Origin: Curtobacterium sp. S6
GTDB lineage: Bacteria; Actinomycetota; Actinomycetes; Actinomycetales; Micrococcaceae
DNA length: 64,000 nucleotides
Reading direction: 5' to 3'
Assembly: GCF_000710345.2 (NCBI RefSeq)
Contig: NZ_JHEL01000015.1
Coordinates: 1,054,001 to 1,118,000, forward strand
Of the stretch, positions 8,110 through 16,452 are shown piece after piece; the stretch's first letter is position 1, and every line of letters begins with the position of its first letter. Below the pieces are notes generated by a model that was not told the DNA's origin, did not search any database, and saw nothing but the letters and a program-made list of their open reading frames with translations. Position numbers and translations under genes: made by a program.

Positions 8110-9534
8110 ATGACGAAAACACTGCAGGACTTGATTGACGAAGCGATCTTTATCTCCACCGAATACCAGGCCCGGTTGGCCGAGCTGACCGGTGAATCCG
8201 ACTGGTCCGTGGACTTCTCGGCACCGTCATTCACCCTGAAGTCGGACCCGTCCGTCTCCCTGACCCCTAGCCTGCTGGGAACCGAGTCCGAACAGCGCGG
8301 TTCGTGGATCTGGTCGTGGCAGGAACTGGGACATTTCCCGGACGAGGTCGTTGCGGCCGCGGTCCAGGCCCGTGAGGCCGGCGAGAACCTCGGCGTTCAG
8401 GAGCTCACGACGGACGAGCTCGTGCTCTCCGAAGGCCTGGCCCGCCGGTTGACCCTGGCGGCCAAGGCCGTGACCGGACTCTTCGCTCACTACCCGGCCG
8501 CGGCCGGGGGTGGCGTCCGCGCGTGGCTCCTGGTCGACGGGCCGCAGCTCGAGCTCCCGGAGCCCACCGTCCACCGCATGGGCCGGGTCATGGCGCAGGC
8601 ACTTCAGACCAATACCGCGGTGCATCACCAGCGCGCCGTGGACTCCTACGCCCGACTCCGCGGGGCCCACATCTCGTGGGATACCGAAGCCTGCGCCGTC
8701 ATCACGGCCTCCGACGGGGCCTTGCGCCTGTGGTTCGACGAGCACCGGATCTCCGGGATCGAGCCGGCCGAACCCGTCGTCGATCAGCGTGATCTGGCGC
8801 GCGCGGCCAAGCAGGCCGAGGAAAACCGGCAGTCGCTCCGGGCGGACGCCCGCCGCGCCCTGTCGATCGCGCACCGCGAATCCGAACAGCAGCGTCGGGC
8901 CCGGGAAGAGGCCGAGGCGCAGCGCGTCGCGGCGACCGAGGCCGCCCTGAGCGACACGACCGAGGCACCCACGGCCACCCCCATCGAGCAGACCGAGGGC
9001 GTGGAGCCCGCCCGCGCCGACGGCGTCGGCGCCCCCTTCGACCAGGAGCCCCGCGAGGATGCCGAGCCCGGCATCGTCTCGACGCACGTGGTCCCGGACG
9101 AGGGCGAAGAGTCGGTCGGCCAGACCCGCCGGGATGCCGTTCCCGCCGCGGATGTTCCCTCCTCCGCACCGGTCTCCGACGCGGATCTCGCCCCCGAGCA
9201 GGAGGCGGTCACGGATCAGCACCCGATCGTCGAAGAGCAGACGGTTCCCCTCGCCGACGGCGCCCCCGCCGACTCCGAGGACGCGGACGCCACGGAATCC
9301 GCGCTGGATCGACTGCGCGCCGAGCAGGCCGAGGCGGGCGGGCGACCGCAGCGTCAGGAGCGTCCCGCCGCGAGCGCGGGCTCCTCGGCGACCGGCCAGC
9401 GGTCGGACGACCGCGATGCCCAGCGGTACGCGGAACCGGTCTCCGAACAGGAAGAGGCCGCCGAGCGCCAGGCTGCTCAGGCCGAGGACGGCACCAAGAA
9501 GAAGGGCTTCTTCAGCCGATTCTTCGGGCTGTAG
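8110..9534 (+). CDS. DUF6882-like protein with long acidic disordered region and C-terminal amphipathic tail
   Basis: A 474-residue protein. Residues 1-190 resemble the actinobacterial DUF6882 family, with the aromatic GSWIWSWQELGHFP segment near residue 64. Residues about 222-280 form a charged coiled coil (AARAAKQAEE-type heptads). Residues 285-460 are acidic, Pro/Ala/Glu-rich and almost certainly disordered. The protein ends in TKKKGFFSRFFGL, a short basic-aromatic helix that could dock on membrane or a partner protein. No signal peptide is present. The start ATG at 8110 follows a GC-poor stretch with no strong ribosome binding site, so translation may be leaderless. Function unknown; the tail resembles that of the ArsR-family protein at 50,410. 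Confidence 0.65.
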   Translation: MTKTLQDLIDEAIFISTEYQARLAELTGESDWSVDFSAPSFTLKSDPSVSLTPSLLGTESEQRGSWIWSWQELGHFPDEVVAAAVQAREAGENLGVQELTTDELVLSEGLARRLTLAAKAVTGLFAHYPAAAGGGVRAWLLVDGPQLELPEPTVHRMGRVMAQALQTNTAVHHQRAVDSYARLRGAHISWDTEACAVITASDGALRLWFDEHRISGIEPAEPVVDQRDLARAAKQAEENRQSLRADARRALSIAHRESEQQRRAREEAEAQRVAATEAALSDTTEAPTATPIEQTEGVEPARADGVGAPFDQEPREDAEPGIVSTHVVPDEGEESVGQTRRDAVPAADVPSSAPVSDADLAPEQEAVTDQHPIVEEQTVPLADGAPADSEDADATESALDRLRAEQAEAGGRPQRQERPAASAGSSATGQRSDDRDAQRYAEPVSEQEEAAERQAAQAEDGTKKKGFFSRFFGL

Positions 9535-9549
9535 ACACGCCCCGACCGG

Positions 9550-9597
9550 CACACACCGAGGGCCACGATTCGTACGAATCGTGGCCCTCGGTGTGTG
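9550..9597. terminator. Bidirectional hairpin between the DUF6882-like gene and the polyprenyl synthase gene
   Basis: A perfect inverted repeat with 24-base arms and no spacer, centred on the CGTACG at 9571-9576, between convergent genes. In RNA the innermost few bases would form the loop. Confidence 0.75.
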
Positions 9598-9642
9598 TGG
9601 GCGGCCGGAGCGAGCAAAGCGGTCCCCCGGCCCGGCGGCGGG

Positions 9643-10728
9643 TCAGGACTCCCGATGCACCACAGCCTGTGCGAAGGACTCCAACGCGCGCTTGGCCGTG
9701 GAATCGGGCAGGGGCGCGAGCGTCTGGATCGCGTCATCGGCCCAGCGATAGGCGATGTCCCAGGCCATGTTGGTCACCCGGTGCGCGGCCAGCGCGTCCA
9801 CGGCCTCACCCAGCGCCTCGTCCGTGCTGAGGTCCCGGTCCATCAGCTCGACCACGCGACGGGCCTGGTCGTCCCCGTCCCGTGCCGACTGGCGGACGAG
9901 GATGGACGGCAACGTGGGCACGCCTTCCCGAAGGTCGGTTCCCGGCGTCTTGCCCGAAACCTGATGACTCGCCGTGACGTCAATGACGTCGTCGGCCAGT
10001 TGGAAGGCCACGCCCACGAGTTCCCCGTAGCGGACCAGCGTCTGCACCGTGGCATCTCCGGCGCCCGCGAGATGGGAGCCGTAGTCACAGGCCGCGGAGA
10101 TGAGCGAGCCGGTCTTGCCTTCGATGACCCGGATGTAGTGCGCGAGCTGGTCCTCGTCCGCCGAGGCACCCGCGGTTTCGTAGAGCTGGCCGAGAACCAG
10201 GCGCTCGAAGGTCTTGGCCTGGGTCATCAGCGCTCGGGCGCCCAGCTCCGAGACCATGAGGGACGCCCGGGCAAAAATCAGGTCACCGGTCAGGATCGCG
10301 ACGGAATTGCCCCAAATGGTGTGCGCGGCGTCGGCGCCGCGGCGCTTGGAGGCGTCGTCCATGACGTCGTCGTGATAGAGCGTCGCCAGGTGGGTCAGCT
10401 CCGTGACGACGGCGGCCTCGATCACCGAGCCGTTAATCCCACCGGAGATCTCCGCCGCGAGGAGGGTCAGTAACGGGCGGACGCGTTTGCCGCCGGCTTC
10501 CATCAGATGCCGGGCGGCGACGTCGGCCAAGGCGTCGGTGTACCTGAGCGCCTCGCTCAGGCGGTCTTCGACGTCCGAGAGCCCCTGAAGGATCTTGGGG
10601 CCGAGCACGGTGTCCTCGGCGATGAGGTCGAATCCGCTCGGCAGGCGCAGACCATCGGCCGCGGCGGACGGGTCCGCCGGGCTCTGCTGTGTACGCTCAT
10701 CGGGCTGTCCGGGCTGTGTATCGGTCAC
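9643..10728 (-). CDS. Trans-isoprenyl diphosphate synthase (menaquinone side chain)
   Basis: A 361-residue class I polyprenyl synthetase that condenses isopentenyl diphosphate units onto an allylic primer. The first aspartate-rich motif is DDVMDD (residues 120-125), the second DDVID (246-250). GGKRVRP near residue 80 binds diphosphate. It is the last gene of a minus-strand group with menG and a geranylgeranyl-reductase-type flavoprotein, so it most likely makes the menaquinone tail. Small residues or bulky ones before the first motif set chain length; exact length cannot be deduced safely here. The N-terminal 25 residues are polar and variable. Gap to the upstream gene is 54 bases. Confidence 0.9.
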   Translation of the reverse strand: MTDTQPGQPDERTQQSPADPSAAADGLRLPSGFDLIAEDTVLGPKILQGLSDVEDRLSEALRYTDALADVAARHLMEAGGKRVRPLLTLLAAEISGGINGSVIEAAVVTELTHLATLYHDDVMDDASKRRGADAAHTIWGNSVAILTGDLIFARASLMVSELGARALMTQAKTFERLVLGQLYETAGASADEDQLAHYIRVIEGKTGSLISAACDYGSHLAGAGDATVQTLVRYGELVGVAFQLADDVIDVTASHQVSGKTPGTDLREGVPTLPSILVRQSARDGDDQARRVVELMDRDLSTDEALGEAVDALAAHRVTNMAWDIAYRWADDAIQTLAPLPDSTAKRALESFAQAVVHRES

Positions 10729-10782
10729 GGGTTAACACTAACCGTTTCTCTCGGGGCCAAAGGCCGTGGTGACTGGCGTGGT

Positions 10783-12117
10783 TTACCGCGTGGGCGTCGC
10801 GGGGGTCAAACGCTCCACAAGGTCAATCGCGCGGTCGACGATGGTGCGCGGCTCGCGCGGGTTCATGTCCGCCATCAGCCCCACCACCTTCGTCATCAAG
10901 GCCGGGAACCTCATGCCGGCGGTGACCGAGGCGCGCATCAGGGCAGGGTGCCCGATCAGTTCGGCGCACAGGCGCCCGAGGGTGAAGTGGGATCCCCACG
11001 TGTCTCTGATGATCTCGGGGTATCGGTCCAGGGCCAGCTCGCGGCGCAAGGGGCCGTTGGCGGACGCGGCGTGATCGACCACCTCGGCCGCGATGCGCGC
11101 CGAGGTCATCGCGTTGGCGATGCCCTCGCCGTTGAACGGCGAGACGAGCCCCGCGGCGTCGCCCAGGAGCATGAGTCCGGGAATGTAGTGGGGCGTGCGG
11201 TTGAATGCCATCGGCAGGGCGGCTCCGAGCACCCGACCCGTGCGATGATCCGCGTCAAGGGACCACTCCTCCGGCATGCCCGCGGTCCAGTCCGCCAGGA
11301 CCTGGCGGTAGTCCAGCTTGCCGAAGTATTCCGAGGTATTGAGAATTCCGAGCCCGACGTTCGCGGTGCCGTCCCCGACGCCGAAGATCCACCCGTAGCC
11401 GGGCAGCAGCTCGCCCTTGTCCTCGGGCCGGCTCCGGGATCCCTCCAGTTCGAGCCAGCCTTCCATCCAGTCCAAATCGCCCAGGGGCGAGTCGTAGTAG
11501 GCGCGGACCGCAACGCCCATGGGGCGGTCGTCGCGCTTGCCGAGCCCGGCCGTGACCGCGGCGCGGGTCGAGTTGCCGTCCGCCGCGAGGACGACCTCGG
11601 CGAAGAAGTCTTTGGTCTCCTCCGTGCGTCGGCCGCGCTCGTCGTGCACGCGAGCACGGATTCCCACGACGCGGTCCGGGTCACCGAGCAACGCCTCCGG
11701 GAGCCCGCTGGCGGCCGGGCCGGTCTCCGAGGCACGGATGACCTCGTGCGCCGCGTGTCCCTCCAGGACAACAGCGCCTCGTGACCTCGCGTGCTCGGCG
11801 AGCTCCTGGTCAAATCCGAGACGGGTCCGCACCAGGCCGTAACCGGGGATGTCGCCGTCGGACTCGAAGGGAACCTCCAGGCTCGTCCCCGCCGCCCGCA
11901 GGCGGAGGCCCTTCTGGACGTGATAGCCCTGGTCGGGCCCGTGGGCCATGCCCATGAGGTTCATCTCGCGAACGGCCAACGGGGTCAGCCCGTCGCCACA
12001 GACCTTTTCCCGAGGAAACCGCGTCTTCTCCAGGACGGTGACCTCGTGCCCGGCCTGGGCCAGCCAGAATGCGGCCGTGGCCCCCGCGGGCCCGGCACCG
12101 ACGACGAGTACTCTCAT
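10783..12117 (-). CDS. Geranylgeranyl reductase family flavoprotein (MenJ-like)
   Basis: A 444-residue FAD-dependent oxidoreductase. The dinucleotide fold opens at the N-terminus with VVGAGPAGATAAF, followed by the EKTRFPREKVCGDGL signature of this family; the second FAD motif LLGDAAGLVSPFNGEGI is at about residue 325. Its position between menG and the polyprenyl synthase gene indicates saturation of one isoprene unit in the menaquinone tail, as shown for MenJ of Mycobacterium. A role in other prenyl lipids (carotenoids, archaeal-like ethers) is less likely because no such genes are nearby. It starts 3 bases after the menG stop, so translation is probably coupled. Confidence 0.87.
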   Translation of the reverse strand: MRVLVVGAGPAGATAAFWLAQAGHEVTVLEKTRFPREKVCGDGLTPLAVREMNLMGMAHGPDQGYHVQKGLRLRAAGTSLEVPFESDGDIPGYGLVRTRLGFDQELAEHARSRGAVVLEGHAAHEVIRASETGPAASGLPEALLGDPDRVVGIRARVHDERGRRTEETKDFFAEVVLAADGNSTRAAVTAGLGKRDDRPMGVAVRAYYDSPLGDLDWMEGWLELEGSRSRPEDKGELLPGYGWIFGVGDGTANVGLGILNTSEYFGKLDYRQVLADWTAGMPEEWSLDADHRTGRVLGAALPMAFNRTPHYIPGLMLLGDAAGLVSPFNGEGIANAMTSARIAAEVVDHAASANGPLRRELALDRYPEIIRDTWGSHFTLGRLCAELIGHPALMRASVTAGMRFPALMTKVVGLMADMNPREPRTIVDRAIDLVERLTPATPTR

Positions 12118-12120
12118 GCG

Positions 12121-12813
12121 CTACGCCTTGAAGCCTCGATGCAACGCGACGATTCCGCCGGTCAGGTTCCGGTACTGAACGTTGCGCCAACCGGCGCCAG
12201 AGATCGCGGCGGAGAAGGCTTCCTGGTCGGGCCAGGACTGAATGGTCTCCGCCAGGTAGGAGTACGACTCCGGGTTGGAGGAGAACAGCCGCCCGGCAAA
12301 CGGAAGGGCCTTCACCAGGTACTCCTGGTAGACCATGCGGAACGGCGCCCAGACCGGAGTCGAGAATTCGCAGACGACGATCCGGCCGCCGGGCTTGGTG
12401 ACCCGGTGCAATTCGCGCAGGGCGGTGGCGTATTCCGCGACGTTGCGGATCCCGAAGGAGATCGTGACGACGTCGAATTCCTCATCGGCGAAGGGCAGGT
12501 CCGTCACGTCGGCACGGACAAAGTTGATCCCGGGGTGACGGCGACGCCCCTCGGCGAGCATCCCCTCGGAAAGGTCCGCGGCGACGACGTCGAGACCGGC
12601 CTTCTGATAAGGAACGGACGAGGCGCCCGTGCCGGCCGCGACGTCCAGAATGCGCTGCCCCTTGCGGGGTTCGACCGCCGCGACGGTGGCTCGACGCCAC
12701 CCGCGGTCCTGCCCGAGAGACAGGAGGGTATTCATGAGGTCGTACTTCGGCGCGACCCCGTCGAACATCGCGGAGACTTCTTCGGACTTCTTATCAAGAT
12801 CAGCTCGGTTCAC
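12121..12813 (-). CDS. menG: Demethylmenaquinone methyltransferase
   Basis: A 230-residue SAM-dependent methyltransferase of the UbiE/MenG family, which adds the ring methyl group in the last step of menaquinone synthesis. Seen are the N-terminal [16 protein letters not shown] signature, the SAM-binding [12 protein letters not shown], and the family motif ISFGIRNV. The frame stays open upstream to 12,945, but the family starts a few residues before DKKSEEVS, so I take the GTG at 12,813. First gene of the menG-reductase-prenyl synthase operon, divergent from a TetR regulator. Confidence 0.94.
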   Translation of the reverse strand: MNRADLDKKSEEVSAMFDGVAPKYDLMNTLLSLGQDRGWRRATVAAVEPRKGQRILDVAAGTGASSVPYQKAGLDVVAADLSEGMLAEGRRRHPGINFVRADVTDLPFADEEFDVVTISFGIRNVAEYATALRELHRVTKPGGRIVVCEFSTPVWAPFRMVYQEYLVKALPFAGRLFSSNPESYSYLAETIQSWPDQEAFSAAISGAGWRNVQYRNLTGGIVALHRGFKA

Positions 12814-12957
12814 GCTGTCTATTCTGTCAGACCGAGCGGCACACCCGTACCGTGGCGAAGAGGCATCGGCCCACGTGGGAGAAACCCCCGGACGGTCGGG
12901 GCCTCCCCTGAGACCCGACGTGTCAAAGCGCACACCAAGAATCATTGCCCGGGGAAA

Positions 12958-12980
12958 GAATTTACAGTTACTGTAAATTC
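12958..12980. promoter_or_regulatory. Perfect 10-3-10 palindrome touching the TetR start codon
   Basis: GAATTTACAG, TTA, CTGTAAATTC: both arms match completely, and the ATG of the TetR gene begins at the very next base. The form and place fit a TetR operator controlling regulator and transporter together. With this arrangement there is no room for a normal ribosome binding site, so a leaderless transcript is likely. Confidence 0.75.
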
Positions 12981-13703
12981 ATGAGTTTGTCGCACTGCCC
13001 CACGGGAGACCTCCGACACGCGCGCCGCCAGGCGACCCGTCAGGCGATCCTGGATGCGGCAGAGGAGATTGTGGTCACCGCGGGTCTCGGCTCGCTCACG
13101 TCCCGCCGCCTCGCGGAACGCGCGGGCACCTCGGAACGGACGGTCTTCAACCACTTTTCCAACCTGGACGACGTGATCCTCGCGCGGGTCAGCTCCTACC
13201 TCACCCGGATCCTCGACGCGCCCGAGGTCCCCGTCGGCATCGAGCCGGCGGAGTTGCCCCAGGCCATCGACCACAAATTCCGCGCGAGCTTTTCCCGCCC
13301 CGAAGCCGACGAACTCTTCGCGGGGTTCTTGAGGCTGAGCATCTGCCTCACCGCCGAAATGCTGGATCTGCTGGGTGACCACATCCTGCGGACCCTGGCC
13401 GACGTGGCTAAGAGCTTCACGGCGGATCTCAAACAGAAGTATCCCGCCCTCGATTCCGCGCAGGGCGTGCCGTTGCAGATGTACGTCTTCAACCTCACGA
13501 CCAGCATCGCCTTCGGCCTGCTTCACGGGGTCTACCGGCTGAACCTCTTCGAATCCGGCCCGGGGCAGACCCCCGAAGACGGAATGACCCCGTGCCTTAA
13601 CCTTCAGGACAACCCGAACCTTCACCGGTTCACCCTGGATACCTTGAGAGAAGACCTCCTGTGGGCCTTCGATCAAGTGGCCATCGGCCGACCTCGCATC
13701 TAG
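12981..13703 (+). CDS. TetR family transcriptional regulator
   Basis: A 240-residue repressor. The N-terminal helix-turn-helix (about residues 15-62) shows ATRQAILDAAEEIV, LTSRRLAERAG and the tail TVFNHFSNLDDVILARV typical of TetR proteins. The C-terminal ligand-binding domain is not specific enough to name an inducer. It lies 29 bases upstream of an MMPL transporter on the same strand, so it probably represses an export operon and itself. A TTG at 12,945 would extend the frame through the palindrome; the ATG at 12,981 gives the normal family N-terminus and is preferred. Confidence 0.88.
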   Translation: MSLSHCPTGDLRHARRQATRQAILDAAEEIVVTAGLGSLTSRRLAERAGTSERTVFNHFSNLDDVILARVSSYLTRILDAPEVPVGIEPAELPQAIDHKFRASFSRPEADELFAGFLRLSICLTAEMLDLLGDHILRTLADVAKSFTADLKQKYPALDSAQGVPLQMYVFNLTTSIAFGLLHGVYRLNLFESGPGQTPEDGMTPCLNLQDNPNLHRFTLDTLREDLLWAFDQVAIGRPRI

Positions 13704-13732
13704 AACCGCACCGCCAAACAACGAGAGAGATC

Positions 13733-16216
13733 ATGGCAACAATTTTGTACCGCATCGGCGGCTTCGCGGCTCGCAAGGCCTGGGTGATCATCAGCCTCTG
13801 GATCGTGATCATCCTTGCCTTGGGTGGCGCTTTCGCCGCGTTCAAGGGCGAGCTGAGCTCCAACATCACCATCCCCGGAACCAAGTCCCAGCAGCTCCAG
13901 GACGACCTCAGCGACAAATTCGATCTCAACGCCAACGCCGGAACCGGCCAGGCCGTCGTCAAGAACGACGATGGCAGCCGGATCACCTCCGCGCAGCAGC
14001 AGGCCCTGGCCTCGGCGTTGCAGAAGGTCGGCAAGGAAGACGGGGTCGAATCGACCACCGATCCCTTCGCACAGCAGAAACAGACCGACGAGGGCAAGGC
14101 CAAGCTCGATCAGGCGAAACCGCAGATCGAGGGCGGTCAGAAGCAGCTCGAGGACGCCCAGAAGCAGATCGACGAGGCACGCTCGAAGATCCCCTCGGAC
14201 GCTCCCCCACAGGCCTCCCGGGAGATCGACACCAAGCAGGACGAGCTCAACCAGAAGAAGCAAGAGTTCCAGGCCAAGAAGACCGAATACGACCAGAACA
14301 AGGCCAAGCTGGACATGTCCAGCGGGTACTCCTCGGTCTCCGACAACGGCTCGGCCGCGATCGCCAGCATCAGCTTCAAGGATGAGATCAACTCGGTCTC
14401 CCCGGACACGCTCGCCTCGGTGCGCTCCGACCTGTCCGACGCCGACCTCAAGGGGCTGGACGTCGAATTCGACCAAAACCTCGAGGGACAGCCCGAAATC
14501 GGCGGCGTGGGCGAGGCCGCGGGTGTCGTGGTCGCCTTCGTGATCCTGATGATCATGATGGGCACCTTCATCGCGGCCGGCCTGCCGATCCTCATGGCGC
14601 TCGTGGGCGTCGGCTCGGCCATGCTCGCGACCTTCGCGCTCTCGGGCACCGTCGAGATGAATTCCTCGACCCCGACCCTCGGCATGATGCTCGGGCTCGC
14701 CGTCGGCATCGACTACTCGCTGTTCATCATCAACCGGCACCGAAATAACCTCGTGCGCGGCATGGATATCAAGTCCTCGATCGCCCTCGCCACGGGCACG
14801 AGCGGCAACGCGGTGGTCTTCGCGGGCACGACCGTGATCATCGCCCTGCTGGCCCTCAACATCGTCGGCATCCCCTTCCTGTCCGTGATGGGTAACGTCG
14901 CCGCGATGTCCGTCCTCTTGGCCGTGCTCGTGGCCGTCACGCTCACCCCGGCCATGCTCGGCTTGGCGGGACGTCACGTCATCGCCAAGAAGCGCTGGAA
15001 GGTCATTCAGCGACGGGCGCGCCTGCGGGAAGAATCCGCACGCGAGAACCTCGTGGCCGGCCACGAGGTCCAGGACCGCGCCGCGAAGGCCAATGCCGAA
15101 CACGAGTCCAGCGCTCGGGGCTGGCTCAAGGTCGTCACCGGCCACCCCGTGCTGACCACGGTGATCTCCGTGGTGGTGCTGGCCATCGTCGCCATCCCGA
15201 TGACGCAAATGCGCCTCGGACTGCCCGACGCGACCAGCTCCAGCCCGGACAGCGGCGCCTACAAGAGCTACAAGATCATCGAGGACGAATTCGGCGCCGG
15301 CCGAAACAGCACGATGATCACGGCCGCTAACCTGCCCGAGGGGACCACCGCGGAACAGGCAAAACAGCTGCAGATCGACGTCGGCCAGGACCTCCAGAAG
15401 CAGGACGACGTTAAGACCGTGGTCCCCGCCGCGATCTCCAAAGACAACAGCATGCTGATGTACCAGATCGTGCCGAACGGCGGACCGAACGACGAGTCCA
15501 CGACCAACCTCGTGACCTCGCTGCGCGACCACACGGTCGACACCGACCAGGGCAAGGTGACCTTCGGCGTCGCCGGCCAGACCGCGATGAACATCGACAT
15601 CTCGGAGAACCTCTTCAAGGCGTTGCCCGAGTATCTGGCCGTGGTCCTGGGCCTGTCCCTCCTGGTGCTGATCCTGGTGTTCCGCTCGATCCTGGTGCCC
15701 CTGACCGCAACCATCGGCTTCCTGTTCTCGCTCCTGGCGGCCTTCGGGGCGACGGTCGCGGTGTTCCAGTGGGGATGGCTCGGCAAGTTGTTCGGGGTGA
15801 CCGAACCCGGACCGATCTTGAGCTTCCTGCCGATCCTCGCCGTCGGAATCCTGTTCGGACTCGCGATGGATTATCAGGTGTTCCTGGTCTCGGCGATGCG
15901 CGAGGCCTTCAGCAAGGGGCGGGGCGGCAAGAAGTCCGTCCTGGTGGGGTACAACCACAGCTCGAAGGTCGTGGTGGCCGCCGCGCTGATCATGGCCGGC
16001 GTGTTCCTCGGCTTCGTCTTCAGCGGCCAGGCCATGATCGCTTCGATCGGCTTCGGGCTGACGGCCGGCGTCATCTTCGACGCCTTCGTGGTGCGGCTTA
16101 CCTTGATCCCGGCGGTCATGTACCTGCTGGGTGACAAGGCCTGGTGGCTCCCGCGATGGGTCGACAAGATCCTTCCGAACGTCGACGTGGAAGGCTCCTC
16201 GCTCGAGGAGAAGTAG
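13733..16216 (+). CDS. MMPL family RND transporter
   Basis: An 827-residue inner-membrane transporter. It has the usual RND layout: TM1 at residues 16-36, a first extracytoplasmic domain, a block of TM helices at about 260-420, a second TM1-like helix near 480, another outer domain, and a final TM block to about 800. The motif GLAVGIDYSLFIINRHRNN in the first block and the matching FGLAMDYQVFLVSAMREA in the second are MMPL hallmarks with the proton-relay Asp-Tyr pairs. Residues 118-195 form a Gln/Lys/Glu-rich coiled coil within the first outer domain, longer than in many small MMPLs. Substrate unknown; the adjacent TetR gene suggests inducible export of a toxic or lipid-like compound. Confidence 0.9.
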   Translation: MATILYRIGGFAARKAWVIISLWIVIILALGGAFAAFKGELSSNITIPGTKSQQLQDDLSDKFDLNANAGTGQAVVKNDDGSRITSAQQQALASALQKVGKEDGVESTTDPFAQQKQTDEGKAKLDQAKPQIEGGQKQLEDAQKQIDEARSKIPSDAPPQASREIDTKQDELNQKKQEFQAKKTEYDQNKAKLDMSSGYSSVSDNGSAAIASISFKDEINSVSPDTLASVRSDLSDADLKGLDVEFDQNLEGQPEIGGVGEAAGVVVAFVILMIMMGTFIAAGLPILMALVGVGSAMLATFALSGTVEMNSSTPTLGMMLGLAVGIDYSLFIINRHRNNLVRGMDIKSSIALATGTSGNAVVFAGTTVIIALLALNIVGIPFLSVMGNVAAMSVLLAVLVAVTLTPAMLGLAGRHVIAKKRWKVIQRRARLREESARENLVAGHEVQDRAAKANAEHESSARGWLKVVTGHPVLTTVISVVVLAIVAIPMTQMRLGLPDATSSSPDSGAYKSYKIIEDEFGAGRNSTMITAANLPEGTTAEQAKQLQIDVGQDLQKQDDVKTVVPAAISKDNSMLMYQIVPNGGPNDESTTNLVTSLRDHTVDTDQGKVTFGVAGQTAMNIDISENLFKALPEYLAVVLGLSLLVLILVFRSILVPLTATIGFLFSLLAAFGATVAVFQWGWLGKLFGVTEPGPILSFLPILAVGILFGLAMDYQVFLVSAMREAFSKGRGGKKSVLVGYNHSSKVVVAAALIMAGVFLGFVFSGQAMIASIGFGLTAGVIFDAFVVRLTLIPAVMYLLGDKAWWLPRWVDKILPNVDVEGSSLEEK

Positions 16217-16239
16217 GAGCACCTCCTCTCCGCGTCCCG

Positions 16240-16274
16240 CAACGCACCGGTCACGACTCGTGGCCGGTGCGTTG
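16240..16274 (+). terminator. Terminator after the MMPL gene
   Basis: An 11-bp stem (16,240-16,250 with 16,264-16,274) with a partly paired inner loop, followed by TTGTCT. It begins 24 bases after the MMPL stop. Confidence 0.6.
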
Positions 16275-16452
16275 TTGTCTCTGCCGATGACGCGACCGTG
16301 ACGTCGCTAAAGAAACTTCACGTGAACAGACACCTCGAAAACGGTTAAGCCGCCCGGGAAGGGCACCGGCGGGACATACCGTGACTAGGTCGGACCCGAT
16401 TCGAGGGCCCGACCCACCGTTTCGCTCGCTCCGCCTCGAGGAAGGACCCGCA

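Noticed and set aside
9550-9597. Long perfect inverted repeat as a mobile-element end
   Set aside because: It lies between two convergent stops, has no transposase nearby and no target-site duplication; it is one of several terminator hairpins of the same kind.
13700-16222. An 840-codon open frame antisense to the MMPL gene
   Set aside because: It is a shadow of third-position GC bias; its translation is low-complexity His/Arg/Asp-rich with no domain, whereas the sense frame is a full MMPL transporter.
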